Assembly: GCA_022361195.1 (NCBI GenBank)
Contig: JAKSBJ010000343.1
Span: forward strand, 1-37,548
Direction of reading: 5' to 3'
Length of the DNA stretch: 37,548 nucleotides
Source of the DNA: Flavobacteriales bacterium
GTDB lineage: Bacteria > Bacteroidota > Bacteroidia > Flavobacteriales_D > Crocinitomicaceae
Below, piece by piece: positions 8,883-16,108 of the stretch; within the stretch, counting starts at the first letter, position 1; each line of letters starts with the position of its first letter. The notes under the pieces are model-generated. The model was not told the DNA's origin and did not search any database. It worked only from the letters and a program-made list of their open reading frames with translations. The position numbers were made by a program, and so were the translations under genes.

Positions 8883-8913
8883 AAAAAGGGCTTTCCATCG
8901 GAAGCCCTTTTTT
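8883..8913 (+). terminator. Intrinsic terminator of the 7298-8760 unit
   Basis: AAAAAGGGCTT (8883-8893) and AAGCCCTTTTT (8902-8912) pair over 11 bp around an 8-base loop and run into T. It is about 120 bp after the stop. The rest of the gap to 9113 shows nothing I can name. Confidence 0.85.
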
Positions 8914-9112
8914 AATGTCTTAAATCGCTTCTAATTCCAATAAGTTGACCCCTCGTGTTACAAAATGGGTGGTGAATAAAATCCATCTCAAAAAAGATCA
9001 TTTTTAACTCCAATTTTTACGTTCGGAGAGCAAAAGCTTGCGCTTGGAAAATTGATAGTAAAATTCCTTTCAATCAATTCATCTTAAATCATTTCATTTT
9101 ACGTGATTCGTA

Positions 9113-9471
9113 TTGGTGAAGTGTATCCATTGCAATAGTACAAAGTTGATTCGGTTTGGAAAATCTAAAAACAATGTACAGTTGTTTAAATGTTGCAATT
9201 GTAGCCGACGTTTTAGAGAATCTTATCGCAATAAATCATGGATCATTCCTAATCAAACAATTATTAATTATGTAAAAGAGGGCTTGGAATTAGGAGCATA
9301 GCAAGACTTTTAAATATCTCCCCTTCTACTGTAATTTCTAGAATCAAAACGATTTCAAAATCAATGAAAAAACCATTTCCAGTATTCTTTGGTCTTAAGA
9401 TTTATCTGTCAAACAATGAAATTCTAACATCTAATAGGTTCTACTTTTGTCCTGTCCGGTTTACCACTTAA
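9113..9471 (+). pseudogene. Decayed IS1-family transposase N-terminal part (InsA-like)
   Basis: From a TTG at 9113 the first frame encodes a Cys4 zinc-ribbon, CIHC-x16-CCNCSRRFRES, as in InsA of IS1 elements. That frame stops at 9299-9301 after EGLELGA. The next frame continues the family pattern without a gap: ARLLNISPSTVISRIKTIS (from 9301) and on to a stop at 9469-9471. The helix-turn-helix therefore needs one frameshift to join to the zinc ribbon. The catalytic DDE part is missing, as the sequence after about residue 100 no longer resembles a transposase. I see no clear terminal inverted repeats. This is a fossil of an insertion, consistent with an accessory region. Confidence 0.8.
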
Positions 9472-9523
9472 TTAAAAACCGTTATAAACATCAGTAAATA
9501 CTAGGGTTTACAACTATTCTAAT

Positions 9524-9547
9524 GGTTTGAATCCTCTTAGGATATTT
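9524..9547 (+). repeat. tRNA-T-arm-like repeat, copy D (short)
   Basis: GGTTTGAATCCT (9524-9535) is identical to the T-arm core of the tRNA-Arg at 6833-6906. It continues CTTAGGATATTTTTAT, so that ATCCT-CTT-AGGAT forms a small hairpin before a T run. It matches the core of copies A-C (GGTTTGAA-TCC-CTTGGGG) but lacks their GTCAC part. Confidence 0.45.
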
Positions 9548-9757
9548 TTATAAAACTATTATTTCGTATATTTCGTTTAACAATAAGTTGGCAATAATTA
9601 TGGAAAAAGACGAAGTCAAAATGCTTTGAGAGAACTTGAAGCTGAATCAAATTAGATTTAAATAGAAGCAAATTGAGGTTCACTTTTAACGAATCCAGCA
9701 TAGTGTAAAATAATTCTTTTTTTTACCAAACCGATTTAGATAACTAATAATTTGAAT

Positions 9758-10621
9758 ATGAAAAGAATCATATTAATGACGGGTACAATCTTTCTGTTTA
9801 TCATCAGCAACGCTCAAGATAAAATCAGAGAGAATGTAAACGACAGTCCTTATCCATTAGCATCAACGTATCTCGAATTAATAAACAAAACTGGAGAGCG
9901 AATTAAAGAAATCGGAGGTCAAAAAATTCAAGACCCACAGAACGAATTAGAATACAATAAGAATGATTCTCTAATGCATTTGGAAGGTATAGCCTTAGAC
10001 AATTTTATCCAGGCGCTTGTTGTATCTTATGGAAATGTTCCTACTGACAGTATTTTCGTCAAAGTCAAAAGCTATGGTGGCTACATTCCACCCGCACTAG
10101 TAGAAAAGCTAAAAGAATCGGATTGGTCAACTCCTATAGGTCGAACAACAAAAATTGGTCATGACCAGTTCTTAAATTACTATGAACAATTTGACAGCCT
10201 CATAGGTTTATCACTTTGTGACACTTCAATAACTCTTAAATCAGCGGAAAATACCGAAGAAGATTTATGTGAGCTCGTTTCTAATGGAACTTTTTTGATT
10301 GATGTATGGGCTAGTTGGTGTTCCCCTTGCAGAAGGTTTAACAAAAATCACAAAAAAAATTACTTGTACTTTAAGAATAATGGGATTGAAACAATAAGTA
10401 TTTCGGTGGACAAAGATGAAAAAAAATACAAGCTTGCATCAACAAATGACAATGTGCCTTGGCCTGATTTTCATGATACCAATGAAGAGCTTTCAAGTAT
10501 TCTGAATATAAAAAGTTTACCTTTTCAGTTTCTAGTGAAAGATGGAGAAATTATCAAAATTGTTTTCGTTGGAGCACTAGAAAATCAGCTTAACGAATAT
10601 ATACTGAGCACGAGTAAATAA
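9758..10621 (+). CDS. Exported thioredoxin-like protein (TlpA/ResA type)
   Basis: 287 residues from the ATG at 9758; a TTG two codons earlier is less likely. Signal peptide MKRIILMTGTIFLFIISNAQ. The C-terminal 110 residues are a thioredoxin fold with the redox motif WASWCSPCRRF (C188, C191), then GIETISISVD and the cis-Pro loop IKSLPFQFLV. The N-terminal 170 residues are of unknown fold, as in many Bacteroidota TlpA-like proteins. It probably reduces or isomerises disulfides in the periplasm. It is isolated, with the IS1 remnant before it and long non-coding DNA after it. Confidence 0.85.
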   Translation: MKRIILMTGTIFLFIISNAQDKIRENVNDSPYPLASTYLELINKTGERIKEIGGQKIQDPQNELEYNKNDSLMHLEGIALDNFIQALVVSYGNVPTDSIFVKVKSYGGYIPPALVEKLKESDWSTPIGRTTKIGHDQFLNYYEQFDSLIGLSLCDTSITLKSAENTEEDLCELVSNGTFLIDVWASWCSPCRRFNKNHKKNYLYFKNNGIETISISVDKDEKKYKLASTNDNVPWPDFHDTNEELSSILNIKSLPFQFLVKDGEIIKIVFVGALENQLNEYILSTSK

Positions 10622-11004
10622 CTGATACTTCATTATAGTAGTTAACGTCTTTTCAGAAGAGAAGGAAAACTAAACTCTGTTTATAAAAAACCTTAACTAT
10701 CTTATCCAGAATAGGAATTGAATCGTTCTATTTTCATTCTGTTTTTTCTGAAGCTTTGACAAAGATCTTAATAAAGGTTCTTTGTTATTGAATATTTACT
10801 AGAGTGAATGTCATTTATCTTAGCATAAAACATCATAAAATCAATAAAGAGTCAAACATTGAGAAAAAACTGTAGCTAACAAGTAAGTAAATATAATACC
10901 CTAATTGCGTTTGGGTACGAAACCATAAATGGCTACATTTACTCAAGCGCTATGCTTTGTTTCCATTCAAGCGCAGCTCACTCAGGTTAAACCTGAATCA
11001 AAAA
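10622..11004. other. Non-coding stretch
   Basis: No frame with family resemblance. TCAAGCGC occurs twice (10938 and 10968 areas) and AGGTTAAACCT at about 10984-10994 is a perfect palindrome just before repeat copy A. Nothing else is recognised. Confidence 0.5.
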
Positions 11005-11090
11005 AAGTCTTCAAATCCTCATTCAAAAAGTTCGAAAATTGTCCGCTTGGGGTCACAGTGACAAAAAGCGAATTGATTCGCTTGGTTTGA
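11005..11090 (+). repeat. tRNA-end-like repeat with terminator hairpin, copy A
   Basis: Contains AAATCCTC, then AAAAAGTTCGAA, then TCCGCTTGGGGTCACA, then AAAAAGCG and a hairpin AAGCGAA-TTGA-TTCGCTT (11066-11083). The order and spacing are shared with copies B (11385) and C (14807). The part GTTCGAA...GGGGTCAC resembles the T loop and acceptor end of a tRNA. Confidence 0.6.
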
Positions 11091-11225
11091 ACTCTATCCT
11101 TTTGCTTGTTACAGATAATTCTGATGTCTGCGCAATTAATAAAATAATTGTCTAAATACCTTAAAGAAAATCCAATATTATCAAACTTCCAGCTAGCTTA
11201 ATCAATGTAAATCAAAACTTTAATC

Positions 11226-11345
11226 ATGACAAAATCAAAAGCAAGACCTAAGAACGGTCCAAGTACAACAGGGAATAAATCGGGAAAGGGGCGTGGTAAC
11301 AATCCACCCAAAAGCTCTGGCACTGGAAAAAGTTCAAAGAAGTGA
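11226..11345 (+). CDS. Small very basic Gly/Ser/Lys-rich protein (39 residues)
   Basis: ATG at 11226, TGA at 11343-11345. The protein starts MTKSKARPKNG, continues GNKSGKGRGNNPPK and ends SSKK. It has about ten Lys, three Arg and no acidic residue. I recall similar short proteins with a GNxSGxGRxNNPPK core in other Bacteroidota, which supports a real gene although it is short; I know no function. Its charge suggests nucleic-acid or ribosome contact, but that is a guess. It lies alone between repeat copies A and B. Confidence 0.6.
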   Translation: MTKSKARPKNGPSTTGNKSGKGRGNNPPKSSGTGKSSKK

Positions 11346-11384
11346 TCCGTTTGCCTCATTTTGGAAGCTCTTGGTAATCTCCAA

Positions 11385-11480
11385 GAAATACTCCAAATCT
11401 TCCCAAAATTGGTTTGAAATATCCCCGATCTGGGTCACACTGACTAAAAAGCGTTTGCGTAGCAAGCGCTTTTTTGTTTG
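11385..11480 (+). repeat. tRNA-end-like repeat with terminator hairpin, copy B
   Basis: AAATCTTC, then GGTTTGAAATATCCCC, then CTGGGTCACACTGAC, then a 13-pair hairpin (AAAAAGCG...CGCTTTTT, 11446-11474) and TTTGTTT. It is aligned over its whole length with copies A and C. It begins about 40 bp after the 39-residue protein gene and may terminate it. Confidence 0.65.
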
Positions 11481-11981
11481 GCGGCTAGTGAAGCTCACTT
11501 CATGCGGTCACTTAATAATTAAATTCTCAATTCTTATGAAATGAAGGTAAAGCACAACTATTAATTGTTGGTTTGTGAACTCATTGAACAAAGTTTTACG
11601 GAATTGTACTCTTTGTTGAATATTTGTTTCACTTATTTTTTGAATAGGGATAATATGAATTTTGATCGACGATCTTATAAGTGCGAAGGGAATTTCACTT
11701 TTGAAAATATCAACTCAATTATGGCATACAATTGAAGAACCTCTTAAACCGTTGATTATAAACCGATAAAAAACAACAACATTAACCCGCTTTAAGAGAT
11801 TTAGGAGATCCCACAATATTAAAATAGTTTTTCGCATTGCAATATTAAACATTGACTGTTCTTCAACACTGAAGAAGAAATTGGAAGAATAGTTTTTCGA
11901 GAATTACAGAATTGTATACTTCAGTTGTTACCTCTTTATGAGGATAATGGCTGAAGTTTTTTTTTATCTAAACTTAAAATT
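11481..11981. other. Non-coding stretch before the FGE-like gene
   Basis: A 26-codon ATG frame at 11655 is too short and unfamiliar to call. An imperfect inverted repeat, ATTGAACAAAG (11583-11593) and CTTTGTTGAAT (11611-11621), has one mismatch. I find no TAnnTTTG box close to the ATG at 11982. Confidence 0.45.
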
Positions 11982-13091
11982 ATGAACAGAGTAAATTTAA
12001 TTTTAATCTTTTTCACATTTGCTATGGTCACATTATCATGCAAAAAAGAAAATATGCAAGGGACAATTGAACCAACTACACATCCTCATCCCGAAGATTT
12101 GAGAACCCAAGAGGAAGAATTGGCATTTATGGAAACCAAAGCCAATTCATTGACACTAAATGAACAGGGTTATTGGGAGGCTGATCTTGGCAGTGGTATT
12201 GTAATGATTTATGTGCCTCAAGGAACTTTCACAATGGGAAACAACGATTTAGAAGCGTCAGCACCGGCACATCAAGTAACACTCAGTCATTATTGGATTA
12301 GTAAAACACCTATTACCAAAGGACAATTCAGAACTTTCGTTTCTGCAAATAATTATGTTACTGATGCAGAACAACCTGGACATCCCGGGCCGTTTGTACT
12401 TCAAATGCCAAAAGCTAAGGTTTTTAAACCTACACCCGGTTTTCATTGGGACAATGCATATGATCACATCTTAGAAGTTTATCCAGAAATTGAGATCAAT
12501 GATAATCATCCGGTATCTTGTGTGAGTTGGAATGACGCTATTGCCTACACAAACTGGTTACAACAAGAACATGGACTTATGTTTACTTTACCAACTGAGG
12601 CTGAATGGGAATTTGCCGCAAGAGGTACTGATGGCAGAATATATCCATGGGGAAATGAAGAACCTGATGGAACAAGAGCTAATTATGCAGACGAAACTAT
12701 GAACAGGTATTTCCCAAACCTTGGGCAGGCGGAAGTGCATTTTGGTGTTGATGATGGTTATGTACTCACATCTCCGGTCGGTAGCTTTCCAAATGGAGCA
12801 TCACCTATTGGCGCATTAGATATGGCAGGTAACTTAACTGAGTGGGTTTATGATTCAGATTACTTGTACACTGAAACAGCGAAAATCAATCCAATAGGTA
12901 CTCAAAACAATGGTCAACGTCAGATGAAAGCTGGATTTTGGTGTGGATCTGCCGGAAGGGTTGGTGTAAAGCCAAATGAAATAAAAAGAGGTCATAACAT
13001 TCGCTCTGATGCGCGACAGGGTGACGATCAAAATAGTTCAGATGATCATTTAGGGTTTAGAATCGTTATTTCCTATGTACCAAGAAATTAG
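11982..13091 (+). CDS. Lipoprotein with formylglycine-generating-enzyme-like (SUMF1) domain
   Basis: 369 residues. Signal peptide ends in the lipobox VTLSC (Cys20) followed by KKE. Residues 70-365 are an FGE-sulfatase/SUMF1-type C-lectin fold: VPQGTFTMGNN, NHPVSCVSWNDAIAYTNWL, LPTEAEWEFAARG, YPWGNEEPDG, GALDMAGNLTEWVYD and the closing LGFRIV. True formylglycine-generating enzymes have two active-site Cys spaced C-x4-C; here only one is present (GFWCGSAG), so sulfatase activation is unlikely. In Bacteroidota such lipoproteins also include GldJ/GldK-like gliding and secretion proteins, but this one is short and unlinked to gld genes. A redoxin remnant follows. Confidence 0.85.
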   Translation: MNRVNLILIFFTFAMVTLSCKKENMQGTIEPTTHPHPEDLRTQEEELAFMETKANSLTLNEQGYWEADLGSGIVMIYVPQGTFTMGNNDLEASAPAHQVTLSHYWISKTPITKGQFRTFVSANNYVTDAEQPGHPGPFVLQMPKAKVFKPTPGFHWDNAYDHILEVYPEIEINDNHPVSCVSWNDAIAYTNWLQQEHGLMFTLPTEAEWEFAARGTDGRIYPWGNEEPDGTRANYADETMNRYFPNLGQAEVHFGVDDGYVLTSPVGSFPNGASPIGALDMAGNLTEWVYDSDYLYTETAKINPIGTQNNGQRQMKAGFWCGSAGRVGVKPNEIKRGHNIRSDARQGDDQNSSDDHLGFRIVISYVPRN

Positions 13092-13102
13092 AAAAAAAAT
13101 AA

Positions 13103-13231
13103 TGTAAACAGGGAATTACAGCTAAATTGCTAATCAATACGTTCCCAACATATTTCTTAATTGATGGTGAGGGTAAAATAATAAGGCGAAGCAATTCTTT
13201 CGTAGAAATTGAAAAATTTATCGAAAAATGA
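13103..13231 (+). pseudogene. C-terminal remnant of a thioredoxin/TlpA-like protein
   Basis: No start codon; the frame opens after a TAA at 13100. It encodes about 42 residues: CKQGITAKLLI, then NTFPTYFLIDGEGKIIRRSN, then VEIEKFIEK and stop at 13229-13231. The cis-Pro loop and strand (FPTYFLID-GEGKI) followed by a final helix is the C-terminal end of a redoxin. The CxxC half is missing. It is not part of the complete thioredoxin-like gene at 9758, which has a different sequence there. Confidence 0.7.
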
Positions 13232-13309
13232 CTACTCACAACATTGGATATAGTTTTGTTCCACACCAAAGTAAAATTATTAATCAAGTAGTTAGTCACC
13301 ATACACGAT

Positions 13310-13687
13310 TCACTTAAAACCTTCCTCAATTTCATTTTCAGGTTTCCCAAAGACATCAGCTCTATGTTGAAGCCCCCATTTTACCATAGCTCCAAAAATT
13401 GGTTTCAACATGAAGCCTGATTCGGTGAGCTCATATTCTATTCGAACTGGTCTTGAATCATAAACTTTTCTACGAACAATATTGTTCAATTCTAACTCTT
13501 TAAGTTCCTTTGAAAGCATTCTTGGTGAGATCTTAGTAATCACATTTTCCAAATCTTTAAAGCGCTTTGGACCAGATAGCAACGTTCCAATTATAGGCGC
13601 CTTCCATTTTCCATTCATTACAGTTAAGCAGTCATTCATTGCTAAAACAGTACTCGTCGGACAATTTAGAATATTATCGAAGTTCAT
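13310..13687 (-). CDS. HxlR-family winged-helix transcriptional regulator
   Basis: 125 residues from the ATG at 13687; the frame extends to 13750, but the extension lies in the promoter and would cross the operators. Signature elements are NGKWKAPIIGTLLSGPKRFKDL, then ISPRMLSKELKELELNNIV, then the wing VRIEYELTESG and a final GLQHRAD. Cys8 and Cys20 occur before the first helix; N-terminal Cys is the redox sensor in some HxlR regulators of quinone and aldehyde stress (YodB, HypR), so this may sense electrophiles. It is divergent from the Rossmann oxidoreductase at 13791, its probable target. The intergenic palindromes point to autorepression. Confidence 0.88.
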   Translation of the reverse strand: MNFDNILNCPTSTVLAMNDCLTVMNGKWKAPIIGTLLSGPKRFKDLENVITKISPRMLSKELKELELNNIVRRKVYDSRPVRIEYELTESGFMLKPIFGAMVKWGLQHRADVFGKPENEIEEGFK

Positions 13688-13705
13688 AATATAAGTTTCT
13701 TTTTC

Positions 13706-13760
13706 ACTATACAAATGTATAGTACTATTTAATAGTACATTACTATACAATATATAGTAA
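13706..13760. promoter_or_regulatory. Three adjoining palindromic operators between hxlR-type gene and oxidoreductase
   Basis: P1 13706-13723 is ACTATACAAATGTATAGT (7-bp arms). P2 13722-13738 is GTACTATTTAATAGTAC (7-bp arms). P3 13740-13760 has arms TTACTATA and TATAGTAA with a 5-base spacer. All share the half-site ACTAT. P1 contains the minus-strand -7 box of the regulator gene, and P3 lies where the -33 region of the plus-strand gene should be. HxlR proteins bind such dyads as dimers, so this is probably the regulator's own binding region. Confidence 0.8.
13712..13719 (-). promoter_or_regulatory. -7 element of the HxlR gene, inside palindrome P1
   Basis: Minus strand TACATTTG, an exact TAnnTTTG, 25 bp before the ATG at 13687. 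It forms the centre of P1, so regulator binding would block RNA polymerase. No good -33 TTTG is seen. Confidence 0.65.
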
Positions 13761-13766
13761 AGGTAG

Positions 13767-13774
13767 TAGTTTTG
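13767..13774 (+). promoter_or_regulatory. -7 element of the Rossmann oxidoreductase gene
   Basis: TAGTTTTG, an exact TAnnTTTG, 16 bp before the ATG at 13791 and 7 bp after palindrome P3. The -33 element is missing or replaced by P3, which fits a regulated promoter. Confidence 0.6.
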
Positions 13775-13790
13775 AAAAAAATTCTACACA

Positions 13791-14684
13791 ATGATTAAGA
13801 AAATAGCATTTATTGGGGCAACGGGTAATTTGGCACCCTTCACGTACAAAGAGTTGATTAAAGAAGGAATTCACATTAAAGCTTTGGTCAGAAATCGTGA
13901 GAAGATCAATCAACTAACCGATTTCCCATCCGAGATTGAAGTTCTTGAAGGAGATTTGAGCAATCTCGATAGTTTGAGGACATTAGTTGACGGAGTTGAC
14001 GCCATCTTTTTAAACCTATCAACTAAAGATGCAAAAGCCACATTTCAGCCTGAAATTGACGGGGTCAAAAACGTGATAACCGTCGCCAAAGAAAAGAACA
14101 TCAATCGAATCTTTCACGTTTCGGCGGTAACAGCTGCATTTCCTGAATTCGCTCAAGGTGCAGATTTCTTCCCTAATACAATAAGACAAAAGGGATATCG
14201 ACTTTTAAAGACGTCAGGCATTCCTTGTACTTTCTTTCATTGCTCATGGATTATGGATACGCTTGAATTTGCCATGAGAAAAGGTGACAGCCTTCAAGCT
14301 TTTAAGCCTATTCATTATCCAATGTATTGGCTGGCTGGTAAAGACCTTGGGCGAATGATTTCCAAGGCCGTTATTAAATCTGACCATGGGCTGACGAAGG
14401 ACTACATTATGCAAGGTAAAGAGGCTATTTCATTTGAAGGCGCGCTCTCACGATACGCTGCCACTCATTCCCCAAAACTCAAAGTTCAAATGGCTCCAAT
14501 TTGGTTACTCAAGATAATCGGACTTTTTAATAAAGATGCGCGTTTTGCAGCACAATTAGGATCCTTTTTCTCCAACTTTAAGGAAGAGTTCAGAGCAGAA
14601 CAAACCTGGAAAGAGCTTGGCGAGCCAGTTCACACCATAGAAAACTTTATGTTAGAAACACATACTGTGACGAACAATACCTAA
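13791..14684 (+). CDS. NmrA/SDR-type NAD(P)-binding oxidoreductase
   Basis: 297 residues. The N-terminus MIKKIAFIGATGNLAPFTYK is a Rossmann dinucleotide-binding loop (GxxGxxA-like), followed by ALVRNREKI (position where NADP phosphate is read), VLEGDLSNLDSL, DAIFLNLS and the strand IFHVSAVTA. The Tyr/Lys pair of classical short-chain dehydrogenases is absent, as in NmrA and QorB-like atypical members. Residues 150-260 form a variable substrate or regulatory lobe. Divergent from an HxlR regulator, an arrangement often seen for quinone- or aldehyde-handling reductases, so a redox-stress role is inferred. Substrate is unknown. Confidence 0.82.
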   Translation: MIKKIAFIGATGNLAPFTYKELIKEGIHIKALVRNREKINQLTDFPSEIEVLEGDLSNLDSLRTLVDGVDAIFLNLSTKDAKATFQPEIDGVKNVITVAKEKNINRIFHVSAVTAAFPEFAQGADFFPNTIRQKGYRLLKTSGIPCTFFHCSWIMDTLEFAMRKGDSLQAFKPIHYPMYWLAGKDLGRMISKAVIKSDHGLTKDYIMQGKEAISFEGALSRYAATHSPKLKVQMAPIWLLKIIGLFNKDARFAAQLGSFFSNFKEEFRAEQTWKELGEPVHTIENFMLETHTVTNNT

Positions 14685-15068
14685 AATACATAAGGGTGTT
14701 GCTTATGATGATGATCTTGATTTAAAATCTATTCCTAACTCCAGAGAACAAACCTGGTAAAGAAGCACTTACGACTTCGTAGCTGAGAAACGTAATCAAA
14801 ATAGCATTTCAATCTCCCTTAAATCCTCCAATAAAAGGTTTAACTTACTCCTCTTGGGGCCACAAAAGAAAGAAAAGCTTACGGCTCTGTTGTAGGCTTT
14901 TTTGTTTCAGGGTCATGCAATAAAAACTTTGCTCCAACATGTCTCTGCTTTGAGAATAAATTTAGAGAAAACTGGATTCGATTTTAGCAATTTTTACCCT
15001 TAAAATAGAACTACATCTGCTTTTCTTTGTCCGTAAATTAAATGAAGTAGAACAATAGATTAATTCGG
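14685..15068. other. Non-coding stretch holding repeat copy C
   Basis: A short in-frame string of Asp codons at about 14700-14760 is not a recognisable gene. TACGA-CT-TCGTA at about 14769-14780 is a small palindrome. Repeat copy C follows. No TAnnTTTG box is seen before the ATG at 15069. Confidence 0.5.
14807..14911 (+). repeat. tRNA-end-like repeat with terminator hairpin, copy C
   Basis: AAATCCTCC, then AAAAGGTTTAAC, then TCCTCTTGGGGCCACA, then hairpin AAAAGCTTAC (14873-14882) with GTAGGCTTTT (14892-14901), then TTTGTTT. Same order as copies A and B. It may terminate the oxidoreductase transcript. Confidence 0.6.
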
Positions 15069-16025
15069 ATGCAATTCACAACAAAAGTTAATTATTCACT
15101 CATCCTGGGAGCACTCCTTTTGTTTGGTTGTCAAAACAGGGATAATGATAAAGACTGGTATCTAACCCATAATTCTAATAAGATGGAGGAGTCCTCACCT
15201 CTAGCACCAGGAATAATTTCTTCTAATCAAATCGAATATGGTGGGAACATTTGTGAACAGCATAAAGAAATCTACTTTACTATAAATGATACTAGTTGGA
15301 AGTCTTCATTTGCAGCTTTTAGTCGATTTGAAAATAATAGGCTACTTCCGAGAGACACTGTTAGATTTGATGGACAAACGATGCAAGGGGGAGATGCACA
15401 TCTTTCTCCAGATGGTGATAAGCTTTATATTGCGTCTAGAGTCAATAATGATTCTACGAGGCAGGATGGGAATATTTGGGTAGCCACACGCACCCCAAAA
15501 GGTTGGTCTAAGGCAAAGAAACTACCTCCCACAATTAATACAGAACTTGGAGAATTTTCTCCTTCTCAAGCGAATTCTGGAAATATCTATTTTACAAGAT
15601 TTACAGAGGAAACGCATGGAGATATTTATGTCTCTAAATTTGCGGACGGCGAATATCAAGAAGCTATTAGACTTCCAGAAACTGTAAATAGTAAGTTCAT
15701 AGAATGTGACAGTTGGGTTTCTCCGGATGAATCTTTTATTCTATTTGTCAGAAGATCTGAAGATGGTTTTAAAAATAGTTTTGGGCATTTTGACTTATAC
15801 ATTAGCTTCAACATTAATGGAAGCTGGTCTGATGCAAAAAACTTGGGAAAGGAATATAATACAAACTTTGTTGAAGGTAGTCCATCATTATCGTATGATT
15901 TAAAGTACATTCTCTATACTTCTAATAGAGCATCCAAAAATCCTGATAAATTTGATGGTTCTCTAGACATTTATATTCAAAAGTTTAATCTCGAAAAACT
16001 TAAGTCTGAATTACAATTTGATTGA
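15069..16025 (+). CDS. PD40 (WD40-like beta-propeller) lipoprotein
   Basis: 318 residues. Signal peptide ending LLLFGC (Cys21) followed by QNRDN marks a lipoprotein. The mature part carries TolB-like PD40 repeats: HLSPDGDKLYIAS (about 113-125), FSPSQANSGNIYFTR, WVSPDESFILFVRR and SLSYDLKYILYTSNR, each a Ser-Pro-Asp-type turn followed by a strand. These build a beta-propeller used for protein contact. In Bacteroidota similar proteins with an OmpA domain anchor to peptidoglycan, but that domain is absent here. It stands alone, so the partner is unknown. Confidence 0.8.
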   Translation: MQFTTKVNYSLILGALLLFGCQNRDNDKDWYLTHNSNKMEESSPLAPGIISSNQIEYGGNICEQHKEIYFTINDTSWKSSFAAFSRFENNRLLPRDTVRFDGQTMQGGDAHLSPDGDKLYIASRVNNDSTRQDGNIWVATRTPKGWSKAKKLPPTINTELGEFSPSQANSGNIYFTRFTEETHGDIYVSKFADGEYQEAIRLPETVNSKFIECDSWVSPDESFILFVRRSEDGFKNSFGHFDLYISFNINGSWSDAKNLGKEYNTNFVEGSPSLSYDLKYILYTSNRASKNPDKFDGSLDIYIQKFNLEKLKSELQFD

Positions 16026-16108
16026 GGGAAATTGGAAGGTGCTGAAATGTTAAATTTCTCTCTCCGCAATTAGTTTGAAATCCCCTCATCATTTCACCAC
16101 AAAACCCC

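Noticed and set aside
9560..10660. Possible integron attC-like sites (GTTTAAC and GTTAACG around the thioredoxin gene)
   Set aside because: The core sites do not fit the attC consensus and no folded site or integrase is visible.
11293..11544. 83-codon frame over repeat copy B
   Set aside because: It overlaps the 39-residue gene in another frame and runs through the repeat and terminator hairpin; no protein character.
11655..11735. 26-codon ATG frame before the FGE-like gene
   Set aside because: Too short, no family resemblance, no promoter or ribosome signal.
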